Part shown: one piece after another, positions 53,826-62,736 of the stretch
Numbering within the stretch: position 1 is the first letter of the stretch
How the letters are laid out: the number at the start of each line of letters is the position of its first letter
The notes under the pieces: generated by a model
What the model was told of the DNA's origin: nothing
Database searches by the model: none
What the model saw: the letters and a program-made list of their open reading frames with translations, nothing else
NCBI RefSeq assembly: GCF_005886145.1
Contig: NZ_CP040504.1
Span: 2,046,001-2,110,000 of the forward strand
Length of the DNA stretch: 64,000 bases
Origin: Neisseria sp. oral taxon 014 str. F0314
GTDB taxonomy: Bacteria; Pseudomonadota; Gammaproteobacteria; Burkholderiales; Neisseriaceae
Reading direction: 5' to 3'
Translations under genes and position numbers: made by a program

Positions 53826-53844
53826 TCTGAAAAAGGCCCGGGGT

Positions 53845-54234
53845 TTACCACCAAAACGGCGGCCGGTAAAACGGATGGTAGAAGCCCCAATCATCATAAT
53901 AGTAGCGTGCCTCGCGCAACTGCTGCTGGGCGATGTAGTTCTGCCACGCCATCTTGTAGCAGGCTTGGAACATCGGGTCGGAGACTTTGTCGACGTATTT
54001 CAGGCGGAACTCTTTTTGTTTGGCGGTTGGCGGGGCGGGGTTGTCGGCCTGCTCGAACTGCTGGCGCATCAGTTCGGCGGTGGCCTTGTCGCATTGTGCG
54101 GCAAGGGAGATTTGCAGGTTTTGCTCGTAGCGTTTCTGCGCGGCGGCACGGGCGGCTTTCTGTTCGGGCGTGGTCGCGCAGGCGGTGAGTGCGGCTGCGG
54201 CGGAAAGGATAAGGACGGTGTGTAAAACGTTCAT
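53845..54234 (-). CDS. Small predicted lipoprotein, function unknown
   Basis: A 129-residue exported protein with a lipobox in MNVLHTVLILSAAAALTAC (Cys19). The ATG at 54234 follows GAGGAGACGCAAC and excludes a 32-residue extension. The mature part is polar and helical, and the C-terminus ends in an unusual aromatic run (ARYYYDDWGFYHPFYRPPFWW). I do not recognise the family; such aromatic ends occur in envelope proteins. It stands alone. Confidence 0.8.
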   Translation of the reverse strand: MNVLHTVLILSAAAALTACATTPEQKAARAAAQKRYEQNLQISLAAQCDKATAELMRQQFEQADNPAPPTAKQKEFRLKYVDKVSDPMFQACYKMAWQNYIAQQQLREARYYYDDWGFYHPFYRPPFWW

Positions 54235-54519
54235 GTTGCGTCTCCTCGGTTTCAGACGGCCTAGCGGGCAAACGGGGCTGCCTGTGCGGCCCCTATGCTT
54301 AATGTACGCCAAATTGATAACGGCTTGCAAGTAGCGTCGCGATTGGCATTCGGAGCAGACGGATATTGCTGTTTCGATTGGGTTATTTTTCCGATGTGCC
54401 GTGTAATATAGTGTTAAACGGCTGATGGGGCCTCGGAATGTTGATTATGATTACAAAGCTTTCCGGACGTTTTTCAGACGGCCTCAAGGATTTGTTCCCA
54501 TTTACCGAAAGGATTTCCC

Positions 54520-55194
54520 ATGAACATTTTGAAACCGTTGACCGTTGCAGTATTGGCCGCCCCTTTGGCACTGGCCGGCTGCGTTACCGACCCCGTTACC
54601 GGGCAACAAAGTGCCAGCAAAACCGCCGTTTACGGCCTGGGCGGTGCGGCAGTGTGCGGCATTGTCGGCGCGCTGACCCACGGCGGCAAGGGCGCGCGCA
54701 ATTCCGCGCTGGCCTGCGGTGCCATCGGCGCGGGGGTAGGCGGCTATATGGATTATCAGGCGAAAAAACTGCGCGAAAGTCTGGCCAATACCGATGTGAA
54801 GGTCGAGCAGCAGGGCAACCAAATCAAACTGGTGATGCCTGAAAACGTAACCTTCGCCACCAACAGCGCCACGTTGAGCGCCAACGCGCGCGACGCGCTG
54901 ACCGCCGCATCGAAAACGCTGGTCCAGTATCCGGATACGACGCTGACCATCAACGGCCATACCGACAACACCGGTTCCGATGCCATAAACGACCCTCTGT
55001 CGCGCAACCGTGCCCAGTCGGTCGCCTCTTTCCTGCAATCGCAGGGCGTGGCCGGTTCGCGCCTGACCACCGCCGGCCACGGCTCGCGCCAGCCGGTCGC
55101 GTCTAACGCCACACCGGAAGGCCGCGCGCAAAACCGTCGCGTAGAAATCCTGATTAACCCCGACCAAAACGCCATCAAAGCGGCGCAACAGTAA
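54520..55194 (+). CDS. OmpA-family lipoprotein
   Basis: A 224-residue outer-membrane lipoprotein. The lipobox is LALAGC (Cys20). A glycine-rich segment typical of the YmgG/YiaD group (GLGGAAVCGIVGALTHGGKG, AIGAGVGGYMDYQAKKL) is followed by a complete OmpA C-terminal peptidoglycan-binding domain with INGHTDNTGSDAIND and LSRNRAQSVASFL. It is like E. coli YiaD. The start follows GAAAGGATTTCCC. Confidence 0.92.
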   Translation: MNILKPLTVAVLAAPLALAGCVTDPVTGQQSASKTAVYGLGGAAVCGIVGALTHGGKGARNSALACGAIGAGVGGYMDYQAKKLRESLANTDVKVEQQGNQIKLVMPENVTFATNSATLSANARDALTAASKTLVQYPDTTLTINGHTDNTGSDAINDPLSRNRAQSVASFLQSQGVAGSRLTTAGHGSRQPVASNATPEGRAQNRRVEILINPDQNAIKAAQQ

Positions 55195-55209
55195 ACGGGA
55201 TGTGATGGA

Positions 55210-55243
55210 AAAGGCCGTCTGAAAAAGTTTCAGACGGCCTTTT
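55210..55243 (+). terminator. Inverted uptake-sequence hairpin
   Basis: AAAGGCCGTCTGAAA and TTTCAGACGGCCTTT; between convergent genes. Confidence 0.85.
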
Positions 55244-55274
55244 GGCCTGCCTGGCACTTGGTTTTCAGACGGCC

Positions 55275-56258
55275 TCACCAAATACCGTTGAATTTGCGTT
55301 TCCGTTTCCAAAACGCCCGTTTCGAGTGCGGCCTTATCTGCAGGCTGCCACCGTTTTCGCCGTCGGTAACGATGGTCAGGCTTTTCAGACGGCCTGAGTC
55401 CAATGCCTGCCGCAACGGGGCGAACCAGCGTGTCTCCCAGCTTTCCAGAATATCGCGGTATGCCCATGTGTCGCCCGTCTGGCCGGTTACAACCAAGTCG
55501 TCCAGAAAAATCAGGCCGTCTGAAAACGTTGCGCCTGCTTCGTTCAAAATCACCTGCCAGGCCTCAAAATCGTAAGGCGCGCCGGTGCGTTCGCCTAAAT
55601 AGAAATCCGCCCATGCGCAGTCGGACGAGAGCAGCGGGCGTGCGGACTGCGTTCCTTCCAAATCCTGCCACAGCCACAGGCCGTTAACGGCAGGAATTTT
55701 TTGCGCCGTGCGTTCCGTATTGACGGGATGGTTGTGTAGGTACATCTGGATTTCGGTCTGCCTGCCGAGCCATTGCAGGGCGTCTTCGCCGCCGGCTTGG
55801 GAAACGTCGCCGTTCGGGCCGCAGATATCGAAAACGGGGGCAGTGTGCCAAGCGGGACGACGCGGCAGCGTTACCAGCCACAAATCGGGCCGCAGCGGAT
55901 GAAACTGCCAGCCTTCGTGCCGGTAAAACTCGGTCAGGCCGCCGCACAGGCGTTCGGCTTCATCGGTCTGAATCTGGATATATGCTCCGTCGATGACGCT
56001 GACTTGGTGTATCCCCATCTGTTGCCAGACCGGACTGGCGAAAACGGCCGCCTGTTCTGCGGCGATACCGGATTTTTGCTTTGCCGCGTCCAACAGGCTG
56101 CCCTGCCAGAGAAAGCGGCGGTAGAGTTCGGAAGGTGCGGCGGCGGCGCGGGTCAATGTGCCGAAACGCAAAATTTCGTCGAACGAAGGCAGGTCGAGCG
56201 GCGGCGGATTTTCATCGCCGCAGCGGTTGAGCGAAGGGATGGCGAGGGTCAGATTCAT
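55275..56258 (-). CDS. Phosphoglycerate-mutase-related regulatory-type protein (COG4255-like)
   Basis: A 327-residue cytoplasmic protein starting MNLTLAIPSLNRCGD; an ATG nine codons earlier is possible and neither has a clear ribosome site. The sequence resembles the group annotated as cofactor-independent phosphoglycerate mutase-like/regulatory protein RPE of betaproteobacteria, with PLLSSDCAWADFYLGER and SLTIVTDGENGGSLQIRP segments. The metal-binding residues of true iPGM are not all evident, so catalysis is doubtful. It is convergent with the OmpA-family gene. Confidence 0.7.
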   Translation of the reverse strand: MNLTLAIPSLNRCGDENPPPLDLPSFDEILRFGTLTRAAAAPSELYRRFLWQGSLLDAAKQKSGIAAEQAAVFASPVWQQMGIHQVSVIDGAYIQIQTDEAERLCGGLTEFYRHEGWQFHPLRPDLWLVTLPRRPAWHTAPVFDICGPNGDVSQAGGEDALQWLGRQTEIQMYLHNHPVNTERTAQKIPAVNGLWLWQDLEGTQSARPLLSSDCAWADFYLGERTGAPYDFEAWQVILNEAGATFSDGLIFLDDLVVTGQTGDTWAYRDILESWETRWFAPLRQALDSGRLKSLTIVTDGENGGSLQIRPHSKRAFWKRKRKFNGIW

Positions 56259-56685
56259 GGCATAGGCATCGGTTAAAACGGTCATTTTACGCGAGAAGCC
56301 GCAGCCGCCGAATGCAAATTGACGAATATGCCGCCAAAGTTAAAAACAAGATATGTATTTTTAACGGAAACCCTGAAGGCAGCTAGGCCGCCGTATGGTT
56401 GCGGATGCAGCCTATACCGTTGATTTTTCAGACGGCATCATTGGTCCGGTCGGGTCCGTTGTGGTAAAATACTACGAAGTAAAGTTCGGAAAACGATGCT
56501 GTTAATCGGGAAAAGTGCCCCGATAATAACAGTTGTAACTGCGTCCGGTTTATGCGGCCGCGGTATAATCTATGGATAAAAAGGCCGTCTGAAAACGGCG
56601 GACCGAACAGGATTTCAGGTTGTTACCAACCACGACACAAAACGGCGTGCCGCGTTCTTGCGCGCGCCGCAAAAAGGATGATCGC
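56259..56685. other. Gap upstream of the M23 peptidase gene
   Basis: No gene seen. A possible promoter reads rightward (TTGGTC at 56441-56446, 18 bases, TAAAAT at 56465-56470). Single uptake sequences lie near 56426-56438 and 56582-56594. Confidence 0.6.
56441..56470 (+). promoter_or_regulatory. Candidate promoter for the M23 peptidase
   Basis: TTGGTC and TAAAAT separated by 18 bases; two mismatches in the -35, one in the -10. Confidence 0.35.
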
Positions 56686-58008
56686 GTGACCAATAAAAAT
56701 AACACCTCTTTTTTCGACCGTTTCTGGGACAACAAACCGGTGCGGTGGTCGCTGCTGGGTATTTTGCTGCCGGTTTCCGGCGTGATGACGGCCTACGCCG
56801 TTACCGAGCCGATGCCGAGGGATTCCGGCCTCAAAGTCGAAAGAGTATTGGAAGAGCTGCCCTCCGTGTATGTCGAAACGGGTAGTTTCCAGTCGAGCTA
56901 CTGGGCTCAGGAAGCCGTGCAGACGGGCGATTCGCTGGCCGATGTGCTCACGCGCATGGGCGTGGCGGAAGCGGAAATCAAGCAGATTATGGCGAAAAAC
57001 AACCCCGAACGGAATATGAACCAACTGCGCGCCGGCCAGTCGGTCAGCATCAGGGTAAACGCTTCCGGACAGGTAACAGACGTGCAGTTTTTCACCGATG
57101 AAGAGCTTGAACGCAACCTCGTCGCACTGGAAAAGGTAAACGGCAAATGGCAGGCGTCTACTTCCGAAGTCGACATGAAAACCATGCCGACATTGCGTTC
57201 CGTTATCGTGCGCACTTCGGCGCGCGGTGCAATGGCGCAGGCCGAGATTCCGGTGGAAATCCGCGAATCGCTGAGCGAGATTTTTGCCGACGTGCTCAGT
57301 TTGGAAGATTTGAAAGAAGGCGACACCGTACGTCTGCTCTACAACAGCATGTACTTCCGCGGCCAGCAAATGGGTACGGGCGACATTTTGGCCGCCGAAA
57401 TTGTGAAAGGCGGCAAAACCTATCAGGCTTATTATTACAGCCAAGGTAAAGGCGACGAAGAAAGCGGCAGCTACTACGACCAAAACGGCAAATCACTGCA
57501 ACAGAAAGAAGGGTTCAATATCCAGCCGGTCGTCTACACGCGTATTTCCTCGCCGTACGGTTACCGCGTCCATCCTGTTTTGCACACCGTGCGTATGCAC
57601 ACCGGTATCGATTATGCCGCGCCAGAAGGTACGCCGATTAAGGCGGCGGCAGACGGCGTGGTGGTTTTCAAAGGCTGGAAGGGCGGCTACGGCAATACGG
57701 TGATGATACAGCACGCCAACGGCGTAGAAACCCTATACGGCCATATGAGCGCGTTTTCTCCGTCTCAGGGTAAGGTCAGCGCGGGTGAGATTATCGGCTA
57801 TGTCGGTACCACGGGGCGTTCCACAGGCCCGCACCTGCACTACGAAGCTAGGGTGAACGGCCAGCCGGTAAACCCGACGACCGTGGCCTTGCCGACGCCG
57901 AAACTGACGCCGACCAATATGGCGGCATTCCGCAAGCAGCAACAGGAAGCCAATGCCACTTTGGCGGCAGTCCGCGGCCTGCCGGTTTCGGTGGCGCAGC
58001 TCGATTAA
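56686..58008 (+). CDS. M23-family zinc metallopeptidase (membrane-anchored, OapA/LysM-like N-terminus)
   Basis: A 440-residue envelope peptidase. One membrane anchor is at about residues 21-37 (WSLLGILLPVSGVMTAYAV), a LysM/OapA-like domain follows (VQTGDSLADVLTRMGV), and the LytM/M23 domain is at the C-terminus with zinc residues in RMHTGIDYAAPEGTP and GPHLHYEARVNGQP. The GTG at 56686 has AGGA eight bases before it and gives the length known for the meningococcal homologue NMB0315. It acts on peptidoglycan cross-bridges or peptide stems during cell division or growth. Confidence 0.9.
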   Translation: MTNKNNTSFFDRFWDNKPVRWSLLGILLPVSGVMTAYAVTEPMPRDSGLKVERVLEELPSVYVETGSFQSSYWAQEAVQTGDSLADVLTRMGVAEAEIKQIMAKNNPERNMNQLRAGQSVSIRVNASGQVTDVQFFTDEELERNLVALEKVNGKWQASTSEVDMKTMPTLRSVIVRTSARGAMAQAEIPVEIRESLSEIFADVLSLEDLKEGDTVRLLYNSMYFRGQQMGTGDILAAEIVKGGKTYQAYYYSQGKGDEESGSYYDQNGKSLQQKEGFNIQPVVYTRISSPYGYRVHPVLHTVRMHTGIDYAAPEGTPIKAAADGVVVFKGWKGGYGNTVMIQHANGVETLYGHMSAFSPSQGKVSAGEIIGYVGTTGRSTGPHLHYEARVNGQPVNPTTVALPTPKLTPTNMAAFRKQQQEANATLAAVRGLPVSVAQLD

Positions 58009-58180
58009 CGATTTCAAAGCAAGAAGCTTCCTGTGTTAAAGCAGGAAGTTTCTTTTTGTCTGAAAGCCGGAATAAAGGTCGTCTGAAGGTAAGAAAGAAA
58101 AAGACGGTCGGAGAAGTGTTTTTACTAAACAACAATCCGATAAATTTTTCTGTAAATCAAAAGCGTGATTCAAAATCAGC

Positions 58181-58210
58181 TTGAACAAAAACTGCTTTTT
58201 ATGGTATAAA
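58181..58210 (+). promoter_or_regulatory. Candidate promoter of rpmB-rpmG
   Basis: TTGAAC at 58181-58186 and TATAAA at 58205-58210 with an 18-base spacer, about 37 bases before the rpmB ATG. Confidence 0.65.
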
Positions 58211-58246
58211 CCACATTTTACTATTTTAGAAGTTTGGAGACTAACC

Positions 58247-58480
58247 ATGGCACGAGTTTGCAAAGTGACCGGTAAACGCCCGATGTCTGGCAACAACGTA
58301 TCACACGCCAACAACAAAACCAAACGTCGTTTTTTGCCTAACTTGCAATCACGTCGTTTTTGGGTAGAGAGTGAAAACCGCTGGGTGCGTCTGCGTATTT
58401 CCAACGCAGCACTGCGCACTATCGATAAAGTAGGCATTGATGCCGTATTGGCTGATTTGCGTGCTCGCGGCGAAGCTTAA
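58247..58480 (+). CDS. rpmB: 50S ribosomal protein L28
   Basis: A 77-residue L28 starting [29 protein letters not shown]; the ATG at 58247 follows TTGGAG. Length and sequence are standard. rpmG follows after 26 bases, the usual bacterial pair. Confidence 0.97.
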
Positions 58481-58506
58481 TTTACGGATATTTAAGGATT
58501 ACTGCA

Positions 58507-58662
58507 ATGCGCGATAAAATCAAATTGGAATCTAGTGCCGGTACAGGTCATTTCTACACCACAACCAAAAACAAACGTACTATGCCTGGCAAGTTGGAAA
58601 TTAAAAAATTCGATCCGGTAGCCCGCAAACATGTTGTTTACAAAGAAACCAAATTGAAATAA
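58507..58662 (+). CDS. rpmG: 50S ribosomal protein L33
   Basis: A 51-residue L33 starting [20 protein letters not shown] and ending [11 protein letters not shown]. It lacks the CxxC pairs, so it is the zinc-independent form. It follows rpmB with a TAAGGATTACTGCA leader. Too short to be found by length-based gene calling. Confidence 0.96.
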
Positions 58663-58744
58663 CCTGTTTGGTAAATCGAAAACAGAAGTCCTGTATTTAA
58701 ACAGGGCTTCTTTTATTATGTATAATATTTCCGATAGACTGTGG

Positions 58745-58803
58745 TTTTAAAAGAGACGAGGGCCGTCTGAAAATATTTCAGACGGCCCTCGTCTCTTTTA
58801 AAA
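58745..58803. terminator. 28-base perfect-arm hairpin with embedded uptake sequences
   Basis: Arms 58745-58772 and 58776-58803 are fully complementary around a three-base ATA. The core is an inverted uptake-sequence pair extended by CGTCTC-type and TTTTAAAAG flanks. It lies directly at the 3' end of the tRNA-Arg gene (minus) and after rpmG (plus), so it ends both. Confidence 0.92.
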
Positions 58804-58878
58804 TGGCCTCGCCGACAGGAATCGAACCTGTATTTTACGCTTAGGAGGCATACGTTCTATCCGTTGAACTACGGCGAG
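58804..58878 (-). tRNA. tRNA-Arg (anticodon CCT)
   Basis: A 75-base cloverleaf with encoded CCA. The acceptor stem CTCGCCG pairs with CGGCGAG, T8-A9 follow, the D stem is GTTC/GAAC, the anticodon stem TATGC/GCGTA holds the loop CTCCTAA with anticodon CCT, and the T arm is ACAGG-TTCGATT-CCTGT. The discriminator base is G. It reads AGG codons, rare in this genome. Confidence 0.95.
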
Positions 58879-58885
58879 GCATAAA

Positions 58886-59350
58886 CTAAATTTTTTCTGC
58901 GAAAAACGACAATAAGCCAGCGGCAATCAGAGGGCCGACAGGAACACCTCCCAAGAAGGCAACGCCGATGATTGTGCCGACAAGTAGGCCGGTAACCAGA
59001 ATCGGTTGGGCACTCATTAACGGAATTCCGCGTCCTGCGATCCATGCGACCAAAATACCAATGCCTACGGCAGCGAACATTTTGAGGTTCATAAAGGCCG
59101 TCAGGCTGGGTATCTGTATTTTGCCTGAGACCAGCGGGCTTAATACGCCTACGGTCAAAAAGATAATGCCGACGGCTACGCCATATTTCTCGGCCAAAGG
59201 AAGATATTGGGACAGTGCAGTCTGCTGCATCAGCAATAACACAGTTGCCGAAATTGTGATTGAACCGTTGTTGCTCAAAACACCGAGCAAAATCAGCAAA
59301 ACCAGAAATAACGGAATAACGTTCAGATGCACCGGATATTCCTTAATCAA
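58886..59350 (-). CDS. DUF441-family (YeaL-like) inner membrane protein
   Basis: A 154-residue membrane protein with four helices: residues 11-27, 32-45, 57-75 and 90-150 with glycine-rich [23 protein letters not shown]. This is the DUF441/YeaL family, of unknown function. It lies just downstream of ispB on the same strand and upstream of the tRNA gene. Confidence 0.88.
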   Translation of the reverse strand: MIKEYPVHLNVIPLFLVLLILLGVLSNNGSITISATVLLLMQQTALSQYLPLAEKYGVAVGIIFLTVGVLSPLVSGKIQIPSLTAFMNLKMFAAVGIGILVAWIAGRGIPLMSAQPILVTGLLVGTIIGVAFLGGVPVGPLIAAGLLSFFAEKI

Positions 59351-59356
59351 AGCCAG

Positions 59357-60331
59357 CTATGATACACGCGCCAGCGACTCTTCCGCAAGCTGCCGCATTG
59401 CCAAGGTGATTTCATTGTCCGGTAAAATATCAAGACAGGCCACGGCTTTTTCCACTGCTTTGCGCGCTTCATTGATAGCATAGGGGAGGGCATTTGAATT
59501 AACCACATAATCGTGAATTTTTTCAAAATAGCTGCGGTCGGCATTTTCCAATGCGAGCCGGACATCTTTTGCGGCCTGCTCCGAACCGTTGTGCATCAAG
59601 TAGATTAACGGCAAGGTGGGTTTGCCTTCGGCCAAGTCATCGCCGACATTCTTACCGATTTCCTCTGTTTCACCCGAATAATCCAATACGTCGTCGATAA
59701 TTTGGAAGGCAGTGCCGACATACATGCCGTAATCTTTCAATGCCTGTTCTTGAGCAGGATTTGCACCGCCTAAAATAGCTCCTACTTGGGCTGCGGCTTC
59801 AAAAAGTTTGGCGGTTTTATATTGGATTACCTGTATATATTGTTTTTCGGTAATGTCGGTATTGCCGATATTCATCAACTGCATGACCTCACCTTCGGCA
59901 ATGATGTTGGTTGCGTCCGCCATTACTTCCAAAATTTTCATGCTGCCCGAAGCAACCATCAATTGAAATGCACGGGTATATAAAAAGTCGCCGACTAACA
60001 CTGCTGCCGCATTGCCGAAAAGGTTGTTAGCTGTCTCACGGCCGCGCCGTAAGTCGCTTTCATCCACCACATCGTCATGTAGCAGGGTGGAGGTATGGAT
60101 AAATTCCACCATGGCTGCCAGCGAATACAGTTTTTCATCATCGTATCCGACCGCCTTACCCGCTAAAATCGTGATAATCGGGCGCAAACGCTTACCGCCG
60201 GCGCTGATGATGTAGGTGCCGATTTGGGAAATCAAGGCCACATCAGATTTTACGGCCTGATTGATGACGACGTTGACTTTGTCGAGGTCTTCATGGAGGT
60301 GTTGTTTGAAATAAGGCAGATTTTCAAGCAT
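59357..60331 (-). CDS. ispB: Octaprenyl diphosphate synthase IspB
   Basis: A 324-residue trans-prenyltransferase that makes the ubiquinone side chain. First aspartate-rich motif LLHDDVVDESDLRRGRET, second FQIIDDVLDYSG, plus GGKRLRP for diphosphate binding. Residues before the first motif (ALISQIGTYIISAGG, FIHTSTLLH) fit long-chain synthases. It is divergent from rplU, a typical bacterial arrangement. The product UQ-8 links it to ubiM in this window. Confidence 0.95.
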   Translation of the reverse strand: MLENLPYFKQHLHEDLDKVNVVINQAVKSDVALISQIGTYIISAGGKRLRPIITILAGKAVGYDDEKLYSLAAMVEFIHTSTLLHDDVVDESDLRRGRETANNLFGNAAAVLVGDFLYTRAFQLMVASGSMKILEVMADATNIIAEGEVMQLMNIGNTDITEKQYIQVIQYKTAKLFEAAAQVGAILGGANPAQEQALKDYGMYVGTAFQIIDDVLDYSGETEEIGKNVGDDLAEGKPTLPLIYLMHNGSEQAAKDVRLALENADRSYFEKIHDYVVNSNALPYAINEARKAVEKAVACLDILPDNEITLAMRQLAEESLARVS

Positions 60332-60487
60332 GGTGATTAAATTTCAAAGGGCTGCGGTAAGAACGGATTCTGTTGATGTAGTTTAAGATTTATAACACGT
60401 TTGTCACAGCGCGGGATTATAGCAGCAAAACCGCCATCAAAAATACCCTTTCAGCTGGCTTTAAAACGAAGAAATGGAAATCGGCTT

Positions 60488-60517
60488 TTGACAAAACATG
60501 CGGGCAGTTGATAAAAT
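60488..60517 (+). promoter_or_regulatory. Promoter of rplU-rpmA
   Basis: A perfect TTGACA at 60488-60493, 18-base spacer and TAAAAT at 60512-60517, about 63 bases before rplU. Confidence 0.75.
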
Positions 60518-60579
60518 GCGTCGTTTCACGCAATGATGCGTGGACATTATTAACCTGATTCTCTTACATGGAGTTGAGT

Positions 60580-60888
60580 ATGTACGCGGTCGTAAAAACC
60601 GGCGGTAAACAATATAAAGTTGCCGTTGGCGAAAAATTGAAAGTAGAACAGATACCAGCCGAACTCGACAGCCAAATCGAACTGACCGAAGTTTTGATGA
60701 TTGCTGACGGCGAATCTGTAAAAGTAGGCGCCCCCTTCATTGAGGGTGCGAAAGTAACAGCTAAGGTAGTGGCACATGGTCGCGGCGAGAAAGTCCGCAT
60801 TTTCAAAATGCGCCGCCGTAAACACTATCAGAAGCGCCAAGGCCACCGCCAAAATTTCACCCAAATCGAAATCGTGGCAATCGCCTGA
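60580..60888 (+). CDS. rplU: 50S ribosomal protein L21
   Basis: A 102-residue L21 starting [24 protein letters not shown]; the ATG at 60580 follows TGGAG. The C-terminal [24 protein letters not shown]-binding stretch is complete. Followed by rpmA after 28 bases. Confidence 0.97.
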   Translation: MYAVVKTGGKQYKVAVGEKLKVEQIPAELDSQIELTEVLMIADGESVKVGAPFIEGAKVTAKVVAHGRGEKVRIFKMRRRKHYQKRQGHRQNFTQIEIVAIA

Positions 60889-60916
60889 TTATTAATCAAG
60901 TTTAGGAGTATTAAAC

Positions 60917-61189
60917 ATGGCAAGTAAAAAAGCAGGCGGTAGCACCCGCAACGGTCGCGATTCAGAAGCAAAACGCCTGGGTGTCAAAGCCTACGGCAAC
61001 GAACTGATTCCTGCAGGCTCTATCATTGTTCGTCAACGCGGCACCAAATTCCACGCCGGTGATAACGTAGGTATGGGTAAAGACCATACTTTGTTTGCTA
61101 AAGTGGACGGTTACGTTGAATTCAAAACTAAAGGCGCGTTAAACCGTAAGACTGTCAGCATCCGTCCCTACACTGGTGCTGATGAGTAA
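60917..61189 (+). CDS. rpmA: 50S ribosomal protein L27
   Basis: A 90-residue L27 starting [22 protein letters not shown] with no N-terminal cleavage extension of the Firmicutes type. The ATG follows TTTAGGAG. Ends the rplU-rpmA operon before the terminator at 61214. Confidence 0.97.
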   Translation: MASKKAGGSTRNGRDSEAKRLGVKAYGNELIPAGSIIVRQRGTKFHAGDNVGMGKDHTLFAKVDGYVEFKTKGALNRKTVSIRPYTGADE

Positions 61190-61213
61190 TCGGAAAATAA
61201 TAGTTTAAAGAGG

Positions 61214-61246
61214 CTGCACTTCATCTTTAATGAAGTGCAGTTTTTT
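61214..61246 (+). terminator. Intrinsic terminator after rpmA
   Basis: CTGCACTTCAT and ATGAAGTGCAG around CTTTA, followed by TTTTTT. Unlike most terminators here, it contains no uptake sequence. Confidence 0.93.
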
Positions 61247-61484
61247 ATTTGTTGTTTTCAAATGGGCTGTTTCCCATCCTGATTCTTGATAATTAAGAAA
61301 GAGATAAAAAGTTGCCCATTATTTGAATCTTTGGTTTATCCTATTGTTGGTTTTGTTATAATTTATTTTCAGTAAAACGTACCTCTGTAGCATGGAAGGG
61401 CAGGGATACCTGTACAAGCTGTAATCAGATTCCGAGGCCGTCTGAAACGGACTGCGGTTAATCCATTCATACAAGGATATATTC

Positions 61485-62669
61485 ATGAGTTTACAAAATG
61501 ATATTCTCGTTGTCGGCTCGGGACCGGCCGGTTTGAGTTTTGCCGCAGAACTAGCGGGCAGTGGTCTGAAAGTTACTCTCGTTGAGCGAAGTCCGCTGGA
61601 AGTGTTGCAGAATCCGCCTTACGACGGTAGGGAAATCGCACTAACCCATTTCACGCGCGAGATTATGCAGCGCTTGGGAATATGGGGATTGATTCCTGAA
61701 AACGAAATTTATCCGCTGCGCGATGCAAAAGTGTTAAACGGTCAATCCGATTACCAGCTTCATTTTCCACAACCGACAGAGGCTCGCGGAGAGCCTGCGG
61801 ATTGTTTAGGTTATCTGATTTCAAACCACAATATTCGGAAGGCGGCATACGAAGTGGTATCGAAATTGGATAATGTGACTATTTTGGCCGGAACCGGTGT
61901 CAAAGAAGTGAAAACCTCGTCTGATGAGGCGCAGGTTATTTTGGAAAACGGTGAAGTGTTGGCAGGTAAATTACTCTTGGCCGCAGACAGCCGTTTTTCG
62001 CAAACGCGTCGCCAGCTGGGTATTTCATCGGATATGCATGACTACAGCCGCACCATGTTTGTCTGCCGTATGAGGCATACTTTATCCAACCAACACACGG
62101 CATACGAATGTTTCCATTACGGCCGTACGATTGCATTGCTGCCGCTGGAAGAATATCTGACCAATACGGTGATTACCGTAGACAGCGATAAAGCGGAAAC
62201 GATTAAAAATCTTAGTCCCGAAGAGTTGGCGGCTACAGTGAAAGAACAGTTGAAAGGCCGCTTGGGGGATATGGAATTGGTCAGTACCATCCATAATTAC
62301 CCATTGGTAGGTATGATTGCCCAACGGTTTTACGGTACGCGCAGTGCTTTGATAGGCGATGCCGCAGTGGGTATGCATCCTGTTACGGCTCATGGTTTTA
62401 ACTTGGGATTGTCCAGTGCCGATATTTTGGCCAAACTGGTTCTTGAAGCCGAGCAGCGCGGGCAGGATATTGGCGCTTCCAGTTTGTTGGAAAAATACAG
62501 CAGTAAACACATGTTGCATGCCCAGCCGATTTACCACGGCACGAATATGTTGTTGAAACTTTTTACTAATGAGACTGCTCCGGCTAAATTGTTACGCGGG
62601 TTGGTTCTGCGGGCCAGTAATAATTTCCCGCCGCTGAAAAAATTGATTACCAAGCAGTTGACCGGCTGA
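61485..62669 (+). CDS. ubiM: UbiM, FAD-dependent ubiquinone-ring hydroxylase
   Basis: A 394-residue aromatic-ring flavin hydroxylase. The N-terminal Rossmann motif is ILVVGSGPAGLSFAAELA, ribose-contact E35-R follows in VTLVERSP, and the second FAD motif is ALIGDAAVGMHPVTAHGFNLG. In Neisseria such a single-gene member (UbiM) carries out several hydroxylations of the ubiquinone ring that need separate enzymes in E. coli. The start follows AAGGATATATTC. It stands as a single gene with its own terminator. Confidence 0.88.
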   Translation: MSLQNDILVVGSGPAGLSFAAELAGSGLKVTLVERSPLEVLQNPPYDGREIALTHFTREIMQRLGIWGLIPENEIYPLRDAKVLNGQSDYQLHFPQPTEARGEPADCLGYLISNHNIRKAAYEVVSKLDNVTILAGTGVKEVKTSSDEAQVILENGEVLAGKLLLAADSRFSQTRRQLGISSDMHDYSRTMFVCRMRHTLSNQHTAYECFHYGRTIALLPLEEYLTNTVITVDSDKAETIKNLSPEELAATVKEQLKGRLGDMELVSTIHNYPLVGMIAQRFYGTRSALIGDAAVGMHPVTAHGFNLGLSSADILAKLVLEAEQRGQDIGASSLLEKYSSKHMLHAQPIYHGTNMLLKLFTNETAPAKLLRGLVLRASNNFPPLKKLITKQLTG

Positions 62670-62686
62670 TTGGGTGTGGATAACCG

Positions 62687-62726
62687 AAGGCCGTCTGAAA
62701 CGATTAATCGTTTCAGACGGCCTTTT
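62687..62726. terminator. Inverted uptake-sequence hairpin between ubiM and the PreQ transporter gene
   Basis: AAGGCCGTCTGAAACGATT and AATCGTTTCAGACGGCCTT, a long perfect stem; serves both convergent genes. Confidence 0.92.
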
Positions 62727-62736
62727 TAGTATGAGG

